Shown in pieces: positions 37,001-49,100 of a stretch of 64,000 nucleotides of DNA. Below the pieces are notes generated by a model that was not told where the DNA came from, made no database searches, and saw only the letters and a list, made by a program, of their open reading frames with translations. Origin of the DNA: Apus apus (taxonomy: Eukaryota > Chordata > Aves > Apodiformes > Apodidae); the NCBI RefSeq assembly GCF_020740795.1, contig NC_067285.1, forward strand, positions 99,469,152-99,533,151, written 5' to 3'. The stretch's first letter is position 1, and the number at the start of each line of letters is the position of its first letter. The position numbers and the translations under genes are program-made.

Positions 37001-40000
37001 GCATGCAACATTCTAACCAAAGCCTTGCAGCGCTTAGCTGCAAGCAGCAGTATGGAGCACCCTGATAAGGAAAGCTGTTGGCATTTTGGATCAGCAGTGC
37101 AAGACCTGGGATAGTACACAGTTGAGAAATAGTGAGTAGAAACAGACTAACAGCAATTGTCATGCTAAGTAGTCTTGAAGAAGGCATGGGGTTAACTCAC
37201 CAGATATTCTCAACCACAAGGGCTATATGATGATGGTAAATGCCTTGTTTGCAAGTAATAGAGCTGAAACCTCTTACAATAAATACTGTGGGGATGGGGC
37301 AAAAGAGAAATATGTTGCAGCTTGATTTTCCTTTTGGGGAAATAAACTAGAAGAGCAATGTGCATGGCCGTGCCTGAACTTCATCTCTCTTTTAATCAGC
37401 AAGTGTTGTCCTGCGTATTTCTGAGGACTTACCTAGGATTCCAGATAAGCAAACGTTTAAAGAGAGCTGAAGGAAACCAGCACATTACGTAGTATGTTAA
37501 TAAATTCTGGATGTACTGGTGTCATTTCACATGCTGTCTGCAACCAGAGTCAAGTACAGTAGTTTTGTTAGGGGAAACACAGAGAGCAGAGACAAACTTG
37601 CAGAAGCTTTAGGAATCTGTGACACCAGTGCTAATCTTATCCATGCTACTTGCAATTGTCCAAGGTCCTATAGGTCACAGATTGAGTTTCTGTTATTCCT
37701 GTGCTATTTCCATGAAAGACGTACCCAAAATACATAATGTAAACCCATGGCTTATGAGCAGCATATTGTCCACAGAACCTGCTGTTGTTCACCCTGTCTG
37801 CAGAAAATTAAAATGTTAAATTTGACAGGTCAAAATCCAACATTACTCAGCCTTTTATTTGCTTAGTACTGTTGCCAGAAAACTGCCAGTAGTATTTGCC
37901 AGAAAAGTTAACCTGAGGATACATTGTGAATTTTACAGGCAGGAACAATGCAAGAAACAATGTTTTTTATAGCAAATGGTTTCTTCTGTTTCAGTTGGTA
38001 ACAAGAGCTGTAGTATTGTTGAGGCCTGTTGAGGTGCTGTATACATGACAGGAAAAATTATAAACATAAAATACATATCTTTATTATGCTAGACTGTCAT
38101 AATATCAGTAGCACATGCATATTCCAAATACTCCATTCAAGCACTGAATTTGGATTTAAATTCTCTGCATCTGCTGAGCATCACAAAATTGTGGGTGTTT
38201 GGAGGGCCTTGCTAGTGTGTGCTAAAAGTAGTCAGAGAAGCTGGCTAATCCCAGTCTCCCACGACTGCAGTTTTGGCTGCAGCGTTCATGGTGAAATCTT
38301 CTAGAAAGGGCATACTTCTTTCCAAGCATTAGCTTTTTCTAAGGCTTAAAGATTCCTAGGCATGACCAAAAATCCCAACAATCACACCAGGAAGAAAAAT
38401 TCACCATTACCAATGATGTATCATATTTCTTCACCCCTCATCCAGCCTTTTGTTGCGGGAAATGTTTGGTCTCTGGTGACAGAGCTCTTATCCAGCCCTC
38501 AGGAGATTTTTTTCCTGCAGTCATTCCTCCTTCAGTTCTGAGATGCTCAAGCAGGCCCAGGGAATGGCTGATGCTCTCCTCCTCTGGGTGCTCTTCCAGC
38601 ACTTCTCTTCCAAGTGGTGCCCACCATGAATGCTGGTACACCGTGGACCACAGCACAGTCACTAAGGGTGCTGCTCCATCTGCACCCATGAGGGCTGGGC
38701 TGTTTCCTGGCTGGACTCGGAATTGGGGACAAAGCAGCACAAAGGCTGGGTTCTGTGTCAGTAATGATTAACTGGAATATCCCTGCCAATACTAAGTTTT
38801 AACTGAATTCAGGTAATAATAATAACAATGACATTCTTATCTCTGGTTAGGGATGTTTTGCAACAGTCTCTGCCATGGGTTTATAGCCCAGCAGGTGCCT
38901 CATGTGACAGCCCAAGCACTTTCTACTTTTGCTACCACTAAGACTTAGTACAACCCACTCGCTGATGAAACAGTAGAGGAGGGGATATATAAATAATTTC
39001 CCATTAATTTTTAATTTACTGCAGCAAGATTTATCATGCCAAGTCTAGGTAAGAGTAACCTTATCTGAGATAATTGAACATAATGTTGATGGAAAGAGTG
39101 GCCATTTTAGAAATGCAGACTGGTATATTCCTGTAGTATGACTGTAAAATTTTGACATTGTAATTAAAAAGCAATTACTTTTGCACTGATGCAGTTTTTC
39201 ATGCTGTACATCCCTAGATCAAAATCAGTTATCTCCAAATAAATTCTCCCTGTGCCACTTATTTTAAGCTAATATTATGAGACTGAGGACATAAGCAATC
39301 CAAATTAAAAGGACATGGAATATTAAGTGATTTTTCTCCTCTTCTTTGAAATGTTGATCATCTCTTTTTGGCTTCAATGTTCAGCTACATTGCACTGACT
39401 ATGTGCTTGTGCCTTCCATCTAGTTTACTTATGGGCATCTCTGTTTTCCTGGAGGACTGAGTAGAAATGGCGTAAAACGAGAACTTTGAGTAGAATTATA
39501 GTTAGATGAAAAGTGTGGCACTTGGGCTGCATTGGGAGTTAGAGAGGACTATAGGGCATCAGAATGTCTATAGCTATAGCTATGTTTCCTTGACTCTCTA
39601 TGCTTCAATTTAGTATTTAGATTAGGAAAGAACTCAGGCATTGACAAAGAGCTATTAACTTGCCAGGACTGCTGTTTTTCTCTTGGTAAATTTAGACAGT
39701 GATATGTTGAAGCTTATGAGAGTTTTTGCTTTTCAGGAAAGCTAATAAATAAAGCTTGATGCACATCATTTGTATTTGCAGGTGTATTGCTATGTAGAAA
39801 TTCTCTTCTCAAGAATGTTTGAGTGACAAAATGTCTGGATTAGAAAAGAAAAAATCAACTTGTTATAGTTCTGTTAAGTTATAGATTCTGGGCTAAGAAT
39901 TAAAGGGAAGTACAATTTGTGATCAATTAACCACAGCAGAATGAAAACAAAATATTCTGGTCTAAGTTTTAGAAAAAAATCTTCCTACTATAATGCGTTG

Positions 40001-43000
40001 ATTGGTGCCATTATGTTACGAAAAATAATATGTTAAAAACTTAAATGAAAGACATACTTGAAAGAGAGATTCCCTGAAACTTCCCTCCAGCTGAGCATTT
40101 TGACCACAGTGACCATGACTTCTGCTGTTGGAGTAACAACTCAGTTAGTTTTTAGTGGTAGAGAACCTGCCTCTTGACTTTGCTCCAACGAACTTGTAAG
40201 TACTTTCTGTAATCATTTGACTATGACTCACAAGTGATAAACACAATAAAAGCTGGGACTGGATTTCAGTCTGGCTATGTCAGTCTAATGCAAAAGTCAA
40301 TGTGCCATAGGAGAGATGCCTCTTTGCACTACAAGAATAATAAAGAATGGAAGAGTAAAAAGTCACAAATTCCAGAAAACGTATCATCCTGAAATGTTTG
40401 ATCTCTTTAATTTACCAAAAATAAGAGACTGAGCAGTGTCTGGATTGAGAACTCCTTTCAGGAGGAGGAGCCACCCTTTCCCACCAGAGAAACCATCTTT
40501 AGCATAAGATACAAGAAGTTGCTAGAACCTGAATATAGGCATCATATAAAATAATTTCCAATAAAGGTGCCTAGTAATTATTGGAACAACCTACAATAGG
40601 AAGATCAGATGCTTCATCACCTCATGTTATCAGTGAGCATGAAGTTAGTTCCTCTTTACAAAGGCTGCATTAACCTGGAGCACAACTGAGGACAAAGTAG
40701 ATGCATGATATAGGATGAAACGAAAAAGCTGAAGTATTCATAAGATCAGCTTCAATATCACTATTTTAAAATTATAAAATATTAACTTATCCTTCCTCCC
40801 ATTTAGGGAGGAAGTCTCAAATCTAAAGATTAAATTGTTTGCCCAGTGTCACAAAGCAAGTCCCTAGTAACACTAGAAATTAATCTCTACACAGTGTATT
40901 CAACACAGCTGCATCTTGAATAAAAATGTACTTGATAAATGAAAAAAAAAAAAAAGATGCAAGAGTCCCAGGACTTGCTTAAACTTATCAAGCCATATGT
41001 TATTATTTTACTTCTTTGTGTGAAATGGTCCTTCATACCAAATATCAGAAGTATCTGATGTTAATAGTGAAAATTATGATCCTCTCATAAAAATTTGTGG
41101 AAAATGTTTTCCTGTTTCCTATTTTTAGTAATGTTTTTAGTGTGAGGAATGAGCTATTATCCACATTACTGTTTTGTTTATTTCTAGAATTTATTTCTGT
41201 CTAGACTGCTTATTTAGACTTTTTTTTTATGTTTTCCTCCTTTAAACCAAACACGTAGACATACACTGATGTTGAAAATCCAACTTCAGTGGAAGCAAAG
41301 CTGTCTCCTTCTGGTTACCTAATGTTGTATGTATTATCTTGTAGCACAAAAACATGGCTCTGCATAGGGTCTCATTGTCAAGAAGTGTATTATCTATCCT
41401 AGGGCAGCTCCAACTGACTGGTTAGTGAGTTACACATCCCCCTTGTGTCTGACCACTGAGAATGTAATCTTGCTGCTGTTCTTAGACAGGAGACCTTTTG
41501 CTCAAGCTTCTAAGGTTCAGACTTCAGCTGCAGAAGTCCCAGGTCTAATTGCAAGGCATTGCTATTGATCTGCTTAGTATTTCAAGAAGAGTAGGAATGA
41601 AAAAAGTTTTTCATGGAATTTGTCCCAGTCCTGCGAAAAACATTTGTGTAACTCTCCTGCATTGACTGACTTCTGTATTTTCAGTTTCAACAAGAGAAAA
41701 AAAACCATTTAGGCTATTGTCTAAGCTATTTAAATAATATTTACACCTGATATGTTTTTACTCCATTAAGAAACAGGAAAGAAATTGTAAAATTTTTACC
41801 GTGGTGGCATCAGGCAATTTTGGCTGTGCTTCTGTAAATAAATTGGCAAAAATAAAGTCTAAGGATCTATGGCATATGTATATAAAGGAAAGTCTACAGG
41901 AAGTAAATATGGTCTGAGTCTTGAAAACTGAGGCAGTCAACAGAAAACAACATATGAAATACAGGCAGCAGATTAATAACAGTGTTTTGTTGGTTTTTTT
42001 CTCTAGCACAGTACCAGATTTTCTAACTGACTGCATTTGGTATGCTCAAAAGGCTGCATTATCACACAGTCAGCTCCTGAAATGGCCAGCAAATTTCAGT
42101 ACTGGGGCTTCACATACTCAGAAAAAGGTTCGTGAAATTATGTTTTTTAAATCTTTTGCAAAAAACCTTTAATCTGCTCTAAGTGAGAGGATGTTTAGAT
42201 GTCTTTTTTCTGTTTAGGAATATTTCTCAAAGGGAAACATTTTACATTTGGGATTACTTTTATGCAACTTTAGCCACCTGGAAGCTAATTTTATAAATTT
42301 GAGCTAACTATCTGGGCAACATTCATAGTCAGTGGAGAGAGATAAGAATCTTCTGTTGGAGCACACATCATTGCCACCATCCATGCCCCACTAGCAGACA
42401 GCAGCATAACTGCTTTCAGGTGCCTGGTTTCTCCCTTTGGCTATAGAGAAAGTCAGTACAATCAGGTGACTAATCTTAAATATTAATCCTATCTAAAGTA
42501 TTTACTATGGATTTGAACTGTCTCTGCTCTACTGTCCCTCAATGCAAACCCAGATTCCTGCAGGAAAATTAAGCAGGGTTAATATAGCTGTATTGCTGTG
42601 AAATGTGCTGGTGTGGAGCAGATGCTGCTGTACGTGCTTCTTGGGCTCTTCTTTTTTGGACAAGCAGTGCCCAGCAAGGAAGGAGAAACAGCAAGCAGGC
42701 AGCTGCTCTCTCCCACTGCACAAAGCAGTCATGAAAATAAGCATATTGTTTGAAATAAAAAAACTCCCACTGATTCACTTTTTTTTTTTTTTTCCCAGCC
42801 ATGTATAAGCTCTTTTTTTTCTGAGCAGGGGGCAAAAAATATTATGCCAGACCATTTGCCTGCTCTGGTTCATCAGGAGTTTCATGAAACATTTGTGTTG
42901 GGAGAACAAGGGGGATACCACTGCATGATAAAGGAGCAAACTGGAAAGGCTACACAGGGACACAGCCTCTTACCACGTTATTGTTCTCTTAATTCTATAA

Positions 43001-43457
43001 ATAATACCATTATTAAGAGAGTTTTTAAGATGCAGCCTGTTTGCAGGGGTTCCTACCTGAAGTCTTGCTGATCTCATCTTCCTACTCTTATCTACTGAGC
43101 TCTTTTATGTAAGACAATGTCTGAGGGTCACTGTTTTAAGTATCAGGTACGTGGCATCACAGGTATATGCATGAAGAGTAGCCTAAATCAAGCAATAGGG
43201 GAACTTCTGCCTCTGACTGATAAACCCTGCTGTGCTGCAGCTACGTTGAGTCCCACCCAAAATCACTCCCCTGTTGCCAGTGTCCAGGGGGATACAAATC
43301 CACTGCTCTATGTGCTGCCAGTACATACATAAACAAAATCAAATCCCTCTCTCCCAAGACTTTCCCACATAGATTACATTACAAGCACTGCACTATTTTG
43401 GACTCCAAAAAGAGCACCACAATAACTTAGAAAAGATACTTTAAAAAGAGGGCAAGC
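34013..43457. other. FGFBP1-CD38 intergenic, second part, nothing recognised
   Basis: More than 9 kb of mostly AT-rich DNA without a recognisable gene or CR1 element. A GC-richer patch at 38.45-38.79 kb has frames of about 100 codons on both strands, a composition effect. The patch near 42.5-43.1 kb is similar. Confidence 0.5.
35146..35226 (+). repeat. A/C-rich low-complexity tract
   Basis: About 80 bases of A-runs passing into AAC/CCC repeats, for example ACAAACAACAAACACCCAAC. On the opposite strand it is a GT/T-rich tract. Confidence 0.8.
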
Positions 43458-43463
43458 TTTATT
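43458..43463 (-). terminator. Possible distal polyadenylation signal on the minus strand
   Basis: AATAAAGC on the minus strand, about 2.6 kb after the CD38 stop. It is usable only if CD38 has a long 3' UTR. Confidence 0.25.
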
Positions 43464-44776
43464 GCCCTTCATGTGTTTGAACCTTTCTTTTCAGTTTTTC
43501 AGTTTTTCTCTAGATGCGTAAGGTTTGTTATTTGAAATGAAACCCTGTAGTCCCAGCCATTACTTTCACTCACGTCCCTACACATAAGCAATGGAGACAG
43601 CTTTTGGTCCCTGATGGGTGAGGTGACCACAGGGGGATTCAGGAGGTTGTAGTGATGTGTTGGGGCTGGTACTTGGGGTCAGCCAAAAGGAAACATGTGG
43701 CACATGAGCCTAAGTGGAATTCAGGCTGTTTCCATACCACCCTGTCGAGCCTCCTGCCCCTAGGAGAGGTATGATTTAAATCAAACACAAGGCCAAGTCA
43801 TGGCTAGCAAGGAGAACAAAACTTTCAGTCTTTACTTTGTTTCCTAATCTCAAAAAAAGTTTAATAATTGCAGGCTCTTGTCAGGTTAAGTACATCAAAG
43901 TTTGGGGAAGGAGCAAGGCTGTGGTAAAAGGGTAATAGAAGTAGCTTTCCTAGTGCTATGTGGTTCAGGGAGTGCATATCACTGATATCACTGTATCACA
44001 TGATAACTCAGATTCCTCTTGATTTTCTGGGTAGTGTTCTTTGACAAGGCTTTGCTCTGGGCCTAGGGTACAAGCTGGGCCATTTGTCTTGAACAAGTCA
44101 TGACAGAGGTTAACTTCATCCGATGGAAAGCATAATTTCAAAAGTCAACATGTTTCAAACTATATTAAGAAAAAAATTTCCATGTGGTGCAAAAAACACA
44201 TAGATTATTTTCCCTTTTATTTAGTTTTCTGTGAATTTGGGGTATTTTGTATTGGTTTGGGCAGTTTTTTGGCTTATAAACTTTCAGTGCAGCAAAACTT
44301 CAGTGCACCAGAACGCTCTGGTGCTAATTAAAAGAAAGCTTGCTGAAGGAAAAAAAATTCAGTAAAATGAAAATTGGCTTCATCCTGGCTAAAACCAGGA
44401 CAGCACCTCAGCTTTCAAAACCACTGATTTTCTTCTTAGCATTTTGCTCCATAACCACAGTCATCTTTCTTAACTAATATGGCTGAGAACAACATATGTA
44501 TGTGGATGTCTGTGTTCAAGACAAAGACACAGGATGCTTCACTTCCAGCCGCCTACAAAAACAGTAACTTCTCTGTAAAAGATGAAGGGTGATTTAGGGA
44601 GTACAGTCTGGGGAGGACTCATACTGTGACCTTTCTCTGCTTTCCTGGGTGGGTATATATAGAGTTGCATACAGTGATGAATTTCTGTGTTATTTTTAGG
44701 AAGTGGCTTATTTTCAGGTTCAATCTAAGGTTAAGTAGAATGTGAAACTGAATGAACAACATTTGTCATCAGCGAT

Positions 44777-44782
44777 TTTATT
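44777..44782 (-). terminator. CD38: Possible CD38 polyadenylation signal
   Basis: AATAAA on the minus strand, 1.3 kb after the CD38 stop. It is one of several candidates; the sequence alone does not choose between them. Confidence 0.3.
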
Positions 44783-46082
44783 ATAGATCTTGATTTTACT
44801 CTCAATATTTTATATTACAACAGAGGAGGTACAAAAATGAGTGTGAAGACAAAGTCTTGACTTACAGTCAGAAATAACCTATTGGAAAGTGTAAATAAAA
44901 ATACATTTCAGTGAATGTAAACATTATTGGCGAGGTCTTGGGTGTGGTCCAGCAATGCTCGGTGCAGGCCTGTGTATTACAGAGAAAAGATTTATCTAGA
45001 GGTGATCAAAATTGCACCAGCTTGTGTAGTTCCATGAGGATGCTTTGTGCCCTGGGAAATCTCTAAAACATGTGGCTTTACAACCCTCTGCCTGTGGGAT
45101 CATGGAAACCTCTGTCAGCCTCATGGTTTGGCAACTGCTGGTTGTGCTGGCACTGCAACACCTAGGACACATCTGCAGCAAAGCCTGCTCTGTTCTCTTA
45201 GTGTTAGTGGCTCTGCACAAAGGCACTACAGCCATGGTCACAAGATCTTCGTTGTGTTATAAACACTGAACCAGCAAAGCAGGAATCAAAGGAAATCAAT
45301 GAAACCTGCCATTTCAATGTACTATGGTATGTCCATGCCCGTGAATTTATACTCCACATGGCATCACCTTTCACCTCAGAAACTGAGCTCTAGAGAGACT
45401 ACACATTGTGGCAACCTTTTGATGTTTGTCTCTATTACCATGGATGGGCAAGCTGTGGTCTGAGTGACCTTTAATGAAAGCTGGAAGGCTTATGCTTACT
45501 GCTATATTAAGAAGAAAATGTAATCTGAACTGCGACGGTGTTTCCAGTAGGATTTTAATGGGGCTTTCTGAGTCAGTCTTGCTATTTTCTCTGTCCAGCT
45601 ACACACTTGACACGTTCTTATAGACGCTGGCAACTCTCTGGGTGGCTTCCGGTCTTTTCTTGGCTCAGCTCAGCTGATTCCCCCAGCCTTCTAGCAGGTA
45701 GGAAGCCAAGCGCTGATCCAAACAAGTTCTGTCTCCATTGGAAAGTCTCTTTCTTCTCTGTGCACACCCTGGGGAATCCCTGCTCTGAGCCTCTGGGCAC
45801 AAGGGGAGCTGTGCACGAGGGGGCAATCTAGGGAAAAGCATCTGCCTTAACCCCTGAGCATGGCCCCAACCACCCTGAAATAATATTTGTGTGCGTGTGT
45901 GTACAGTAATCACATCTAAAATATCATCTCCTGCTACTTGGCTGTTAGCATCACAGCAAGGATTTCTGGTTATGGACTCTGTACATACCAAGCTGCTATT
46001 TATCACTCTAAGCTATGTAGACACATCTTGTCCAGCTTTACACACAAATAATGAAAGTCTTCAATAGTGCCAAGCGCTCCAT

Positions 46083-46164
46083 TTATGGAGTTGCTGTGGT
46101 GTTGGTGCAGAGCCTGCAGTCTGTGTGGTCAGGGCTGTTCACACACTGAAGGAGCTGAACTGGC
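46083..46164 (-). CDS. CD38: CD38 exon 8 with stop
   Basis: Acceptor TTTTCACAG. It completes an arginine codon and then reads PVQLLQCVNSPDHTDCRLC and TNTTATP before TAA (46083-46085). The last two family cysteines (LQC, TDC) are kept. One extra cysteine and a possible N-glycosylation site (NTT) lie in the final ten residues. Confidence 0.9.
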
Positions 46165-49100
46165 CTGTGAAAAGACACAAAACCAAGCAAGTATTTAGTA
46201 TGTACTTTGCAGGTACAACAGAATGAAACCCCACAGTAACTAAATGCAACATGAAACTCCAAGTGTATATTATATCTGTGCTTATCAAGTGGATGTCTTT
46301 TCTTAGGATGCTTTTTTTAGATCTTGCTGCAAAAAGATAACTTTGATGTCTCTAGGGGTTAGGGACAAAAGCAAATGAGTATGAAATAAAGTAGGATCTG
46401 AACTCCCAGCATGTCAGCTATGCTGTGATAACAAAAATAATTACAAAAAAATGTGAACTCTCTTGTAGTGACTACAGAGCTGTTGCTAAGCTAGAGTTCA
46501 CCACCTTCCTTACCAGTGGTAACCCCTACTGCTAGAATATAAAGCTGTTGCTAACAATGTCAGATTTTATTAGAATTTTTGCTAGAAGTACATCCAGTGA
46601 ATAAAAGTGTTTAGTTACTTTTGGAAGACACTACTGACACTAGCAAAAACAAGAGAAAATTATCAGTATCAATTGCTATGTGGCAAGAAAAATCAGATGC
46701 TCAGCTGATACAAACCCAAAAGGTTTGGCGTGCAATGACTTCAGGGGAGTGAAGCTAACTTATACAGTTCATCTTGAAGAGTTTCACTGCACATGTAAAT
46801 TGCTTATTTAGTCAATGCTCTGTATAAAAAATTATTTTTCCCTATTGCTTTACACAGTCGTTCATGCATGTGTTAGTTGAGCTTTCACAAAAGGTCATTT
46901 CTTACTCTGTCTTAAGAAGTGAGTTGTGAGCCACAGCAACAAGCACATCAACAAGTCTTTGTGACATGACAGATTTCTCCATGTGCTGAGCCACAACAGA
47001 TCTAAGCTACAACATACTTCACCTTTGTCCTTCACCCTTTAGCTAATTTCATCACAGGCTGAAATAATTTGTACTTACTTACAGTTCCTGGGAGTACTAG
47101 TCAAAAACTGCAGTTACCCAAAGAGAAAGCACATACATGATCACCATTTGGCAGATTTACACACCACACCAGTGTTACTTTTTTCACAAAGTGCAGGGTA
47201 CCCATTAATCAGGGTGAGCAATACCTACACAGGAATATATTGCTCTGCCCTCAAGATTAAAATCCTAGCATCAGAAAGGTATTTGTCTCGTATGCAGACC
47301 AACTTTTCCTTATTTAAAATTAATGTTGTAACTCAGCAGTTTATAGAGATGTAAATTTTGGAGGCGTTCTTATCCCAGTATGAGTCTTTCACTCTGAAAA
47401 GTTGTTCCTGACAGATAAGATATGAGTAATATTGAAACCCTTGCTGCTTTTTTATGTCAATAAAGAACACTTTTTCCCTGTGTGAAGGTCTCTGAATCCA
47501 CACAGAGGGATAAAGGGTTTCAGACTTTTGTTTTCTCCTCAGCAGGCAGGTAGAGATTCCAGGCAAGTCAGAACTCAGGCTGTTCTGTTTCCTGGACTCC
47601 TATTTTTATCTCCTGATAATAGGGAACTATACTAATTCATAATTCTTATCATGTCTCTTGTCTCACTCTCTTATAAAGCAACTGAATGGAAAGTAAGCTT
47701 AAACTCTAGGGAAGGAAGGAAGGGCCATCCTTGACATCCTCCTTTATCATGCATGGAGCAGGGAGGAAAGCTGCATCTTTGGTTGTGATTTCTGTAGGGA
47801 AAAGCCCGGTCAGATGAAAACCTGTTGAGAGAGGCTGGATTACTCCTACCCAGAAAGCAAATGAACATGTGTAGTGGTGGTGCCTTCTCAGAGTGCTGGG
47901 CAGAGAGCAAGCCCCAGACCCAACCCACATGAGGTCTGCAGCACGAGGGGAAGCCCTCGAGAAGGACACAACCACACTGATGGGATCTGATGGAGTAAGA
48001 GGGGAGTCTGCTCTAGTCTGCTGTAAACCAAGAAACCTATTTTAAACCAAAACGGAGATACAATATTAGTTTTATGTTAGCAAGTTTGCCCCAGCAAGAG
48101 CAGGTTATTACCTGTAATTGTCTTCACAGCTGATCTTAAAGTTTCGCTCTTCTAAGATGCTTTTTAACCTCTTTATGGAATAACCTGAGCAGGATTCACT
48201 GGAAAAACAAAGTCTTCTGTTACTTGATTTACTTGTGTGTACAAGAAGCTCAGCTAAATTCCACACTGTGTTCTTTTGCTTTATTTCAGGTAAGACTGTT
48301 TAAAAGCTTGTTTGCTAATGTGCTGTAAAGGCTATTGGGTTTGTAGAGTTTTGGCTACCACTGGGCCTTTGCTGGTAGAAACTATGTGATATTCAACTGT
48401 GTATCTTGCACAAGAACGTTATACTGGAAGATATCTGTGGGAAACAACTCAGTTCTATTCACAGTTCAATGTGCTCTAGAACTGCACCAGAGCCATTGGT
48501 GACCTCCATCTGCAGGAACATGATATAAGGCTCATTCAAATCTGTGGAAGGACAAAGTGATCAAGTCCTCTGTGTGATGAGAAAGAGCCAATCATGAAAA
48601 GCAGCATCTAAGACTTAGGTATGACAAATAATATGAAGAAGCAGATAGAAAACATGGGAGGCAACAGGATATGAGCAACTCCTATCTTTTAGATTCAGCC
48701 TGTTGCTGCTGTTACTCTATTTTGACAATGCTTTTGCATTGGCAGGAGCCCTAATTTGTGTATTTTGCTTCCATGCAGCTAATGCTTTCTTGAAGCATGT
48801 AGCATCTGAGGGCTGGAGCAACCCTCCTATGAAGACAGCCTGAGAGAGTTGGGGCTGCTCAGCCTAGAAAAGAGAAGGCTCTGGGAAGAGCTTGTAGTGA
48901 CCTTTCAGTATCTGAAGGGGCTAGAGAAAAGCTGGGGAGGGAGTTTTTACAAGGGTGTGTAGTGATAGGACAAGGGGTAATGATATTAAACTGGAAGAGG
49001 ATAGATTTAGGTTAGACATTAGGAAGAAATTCTTCACTGTAATGTTGGTGAGACATTGGAACAAGTTGCCCAGAGAAATTGTGGATGCCCCCTCCCTGGA

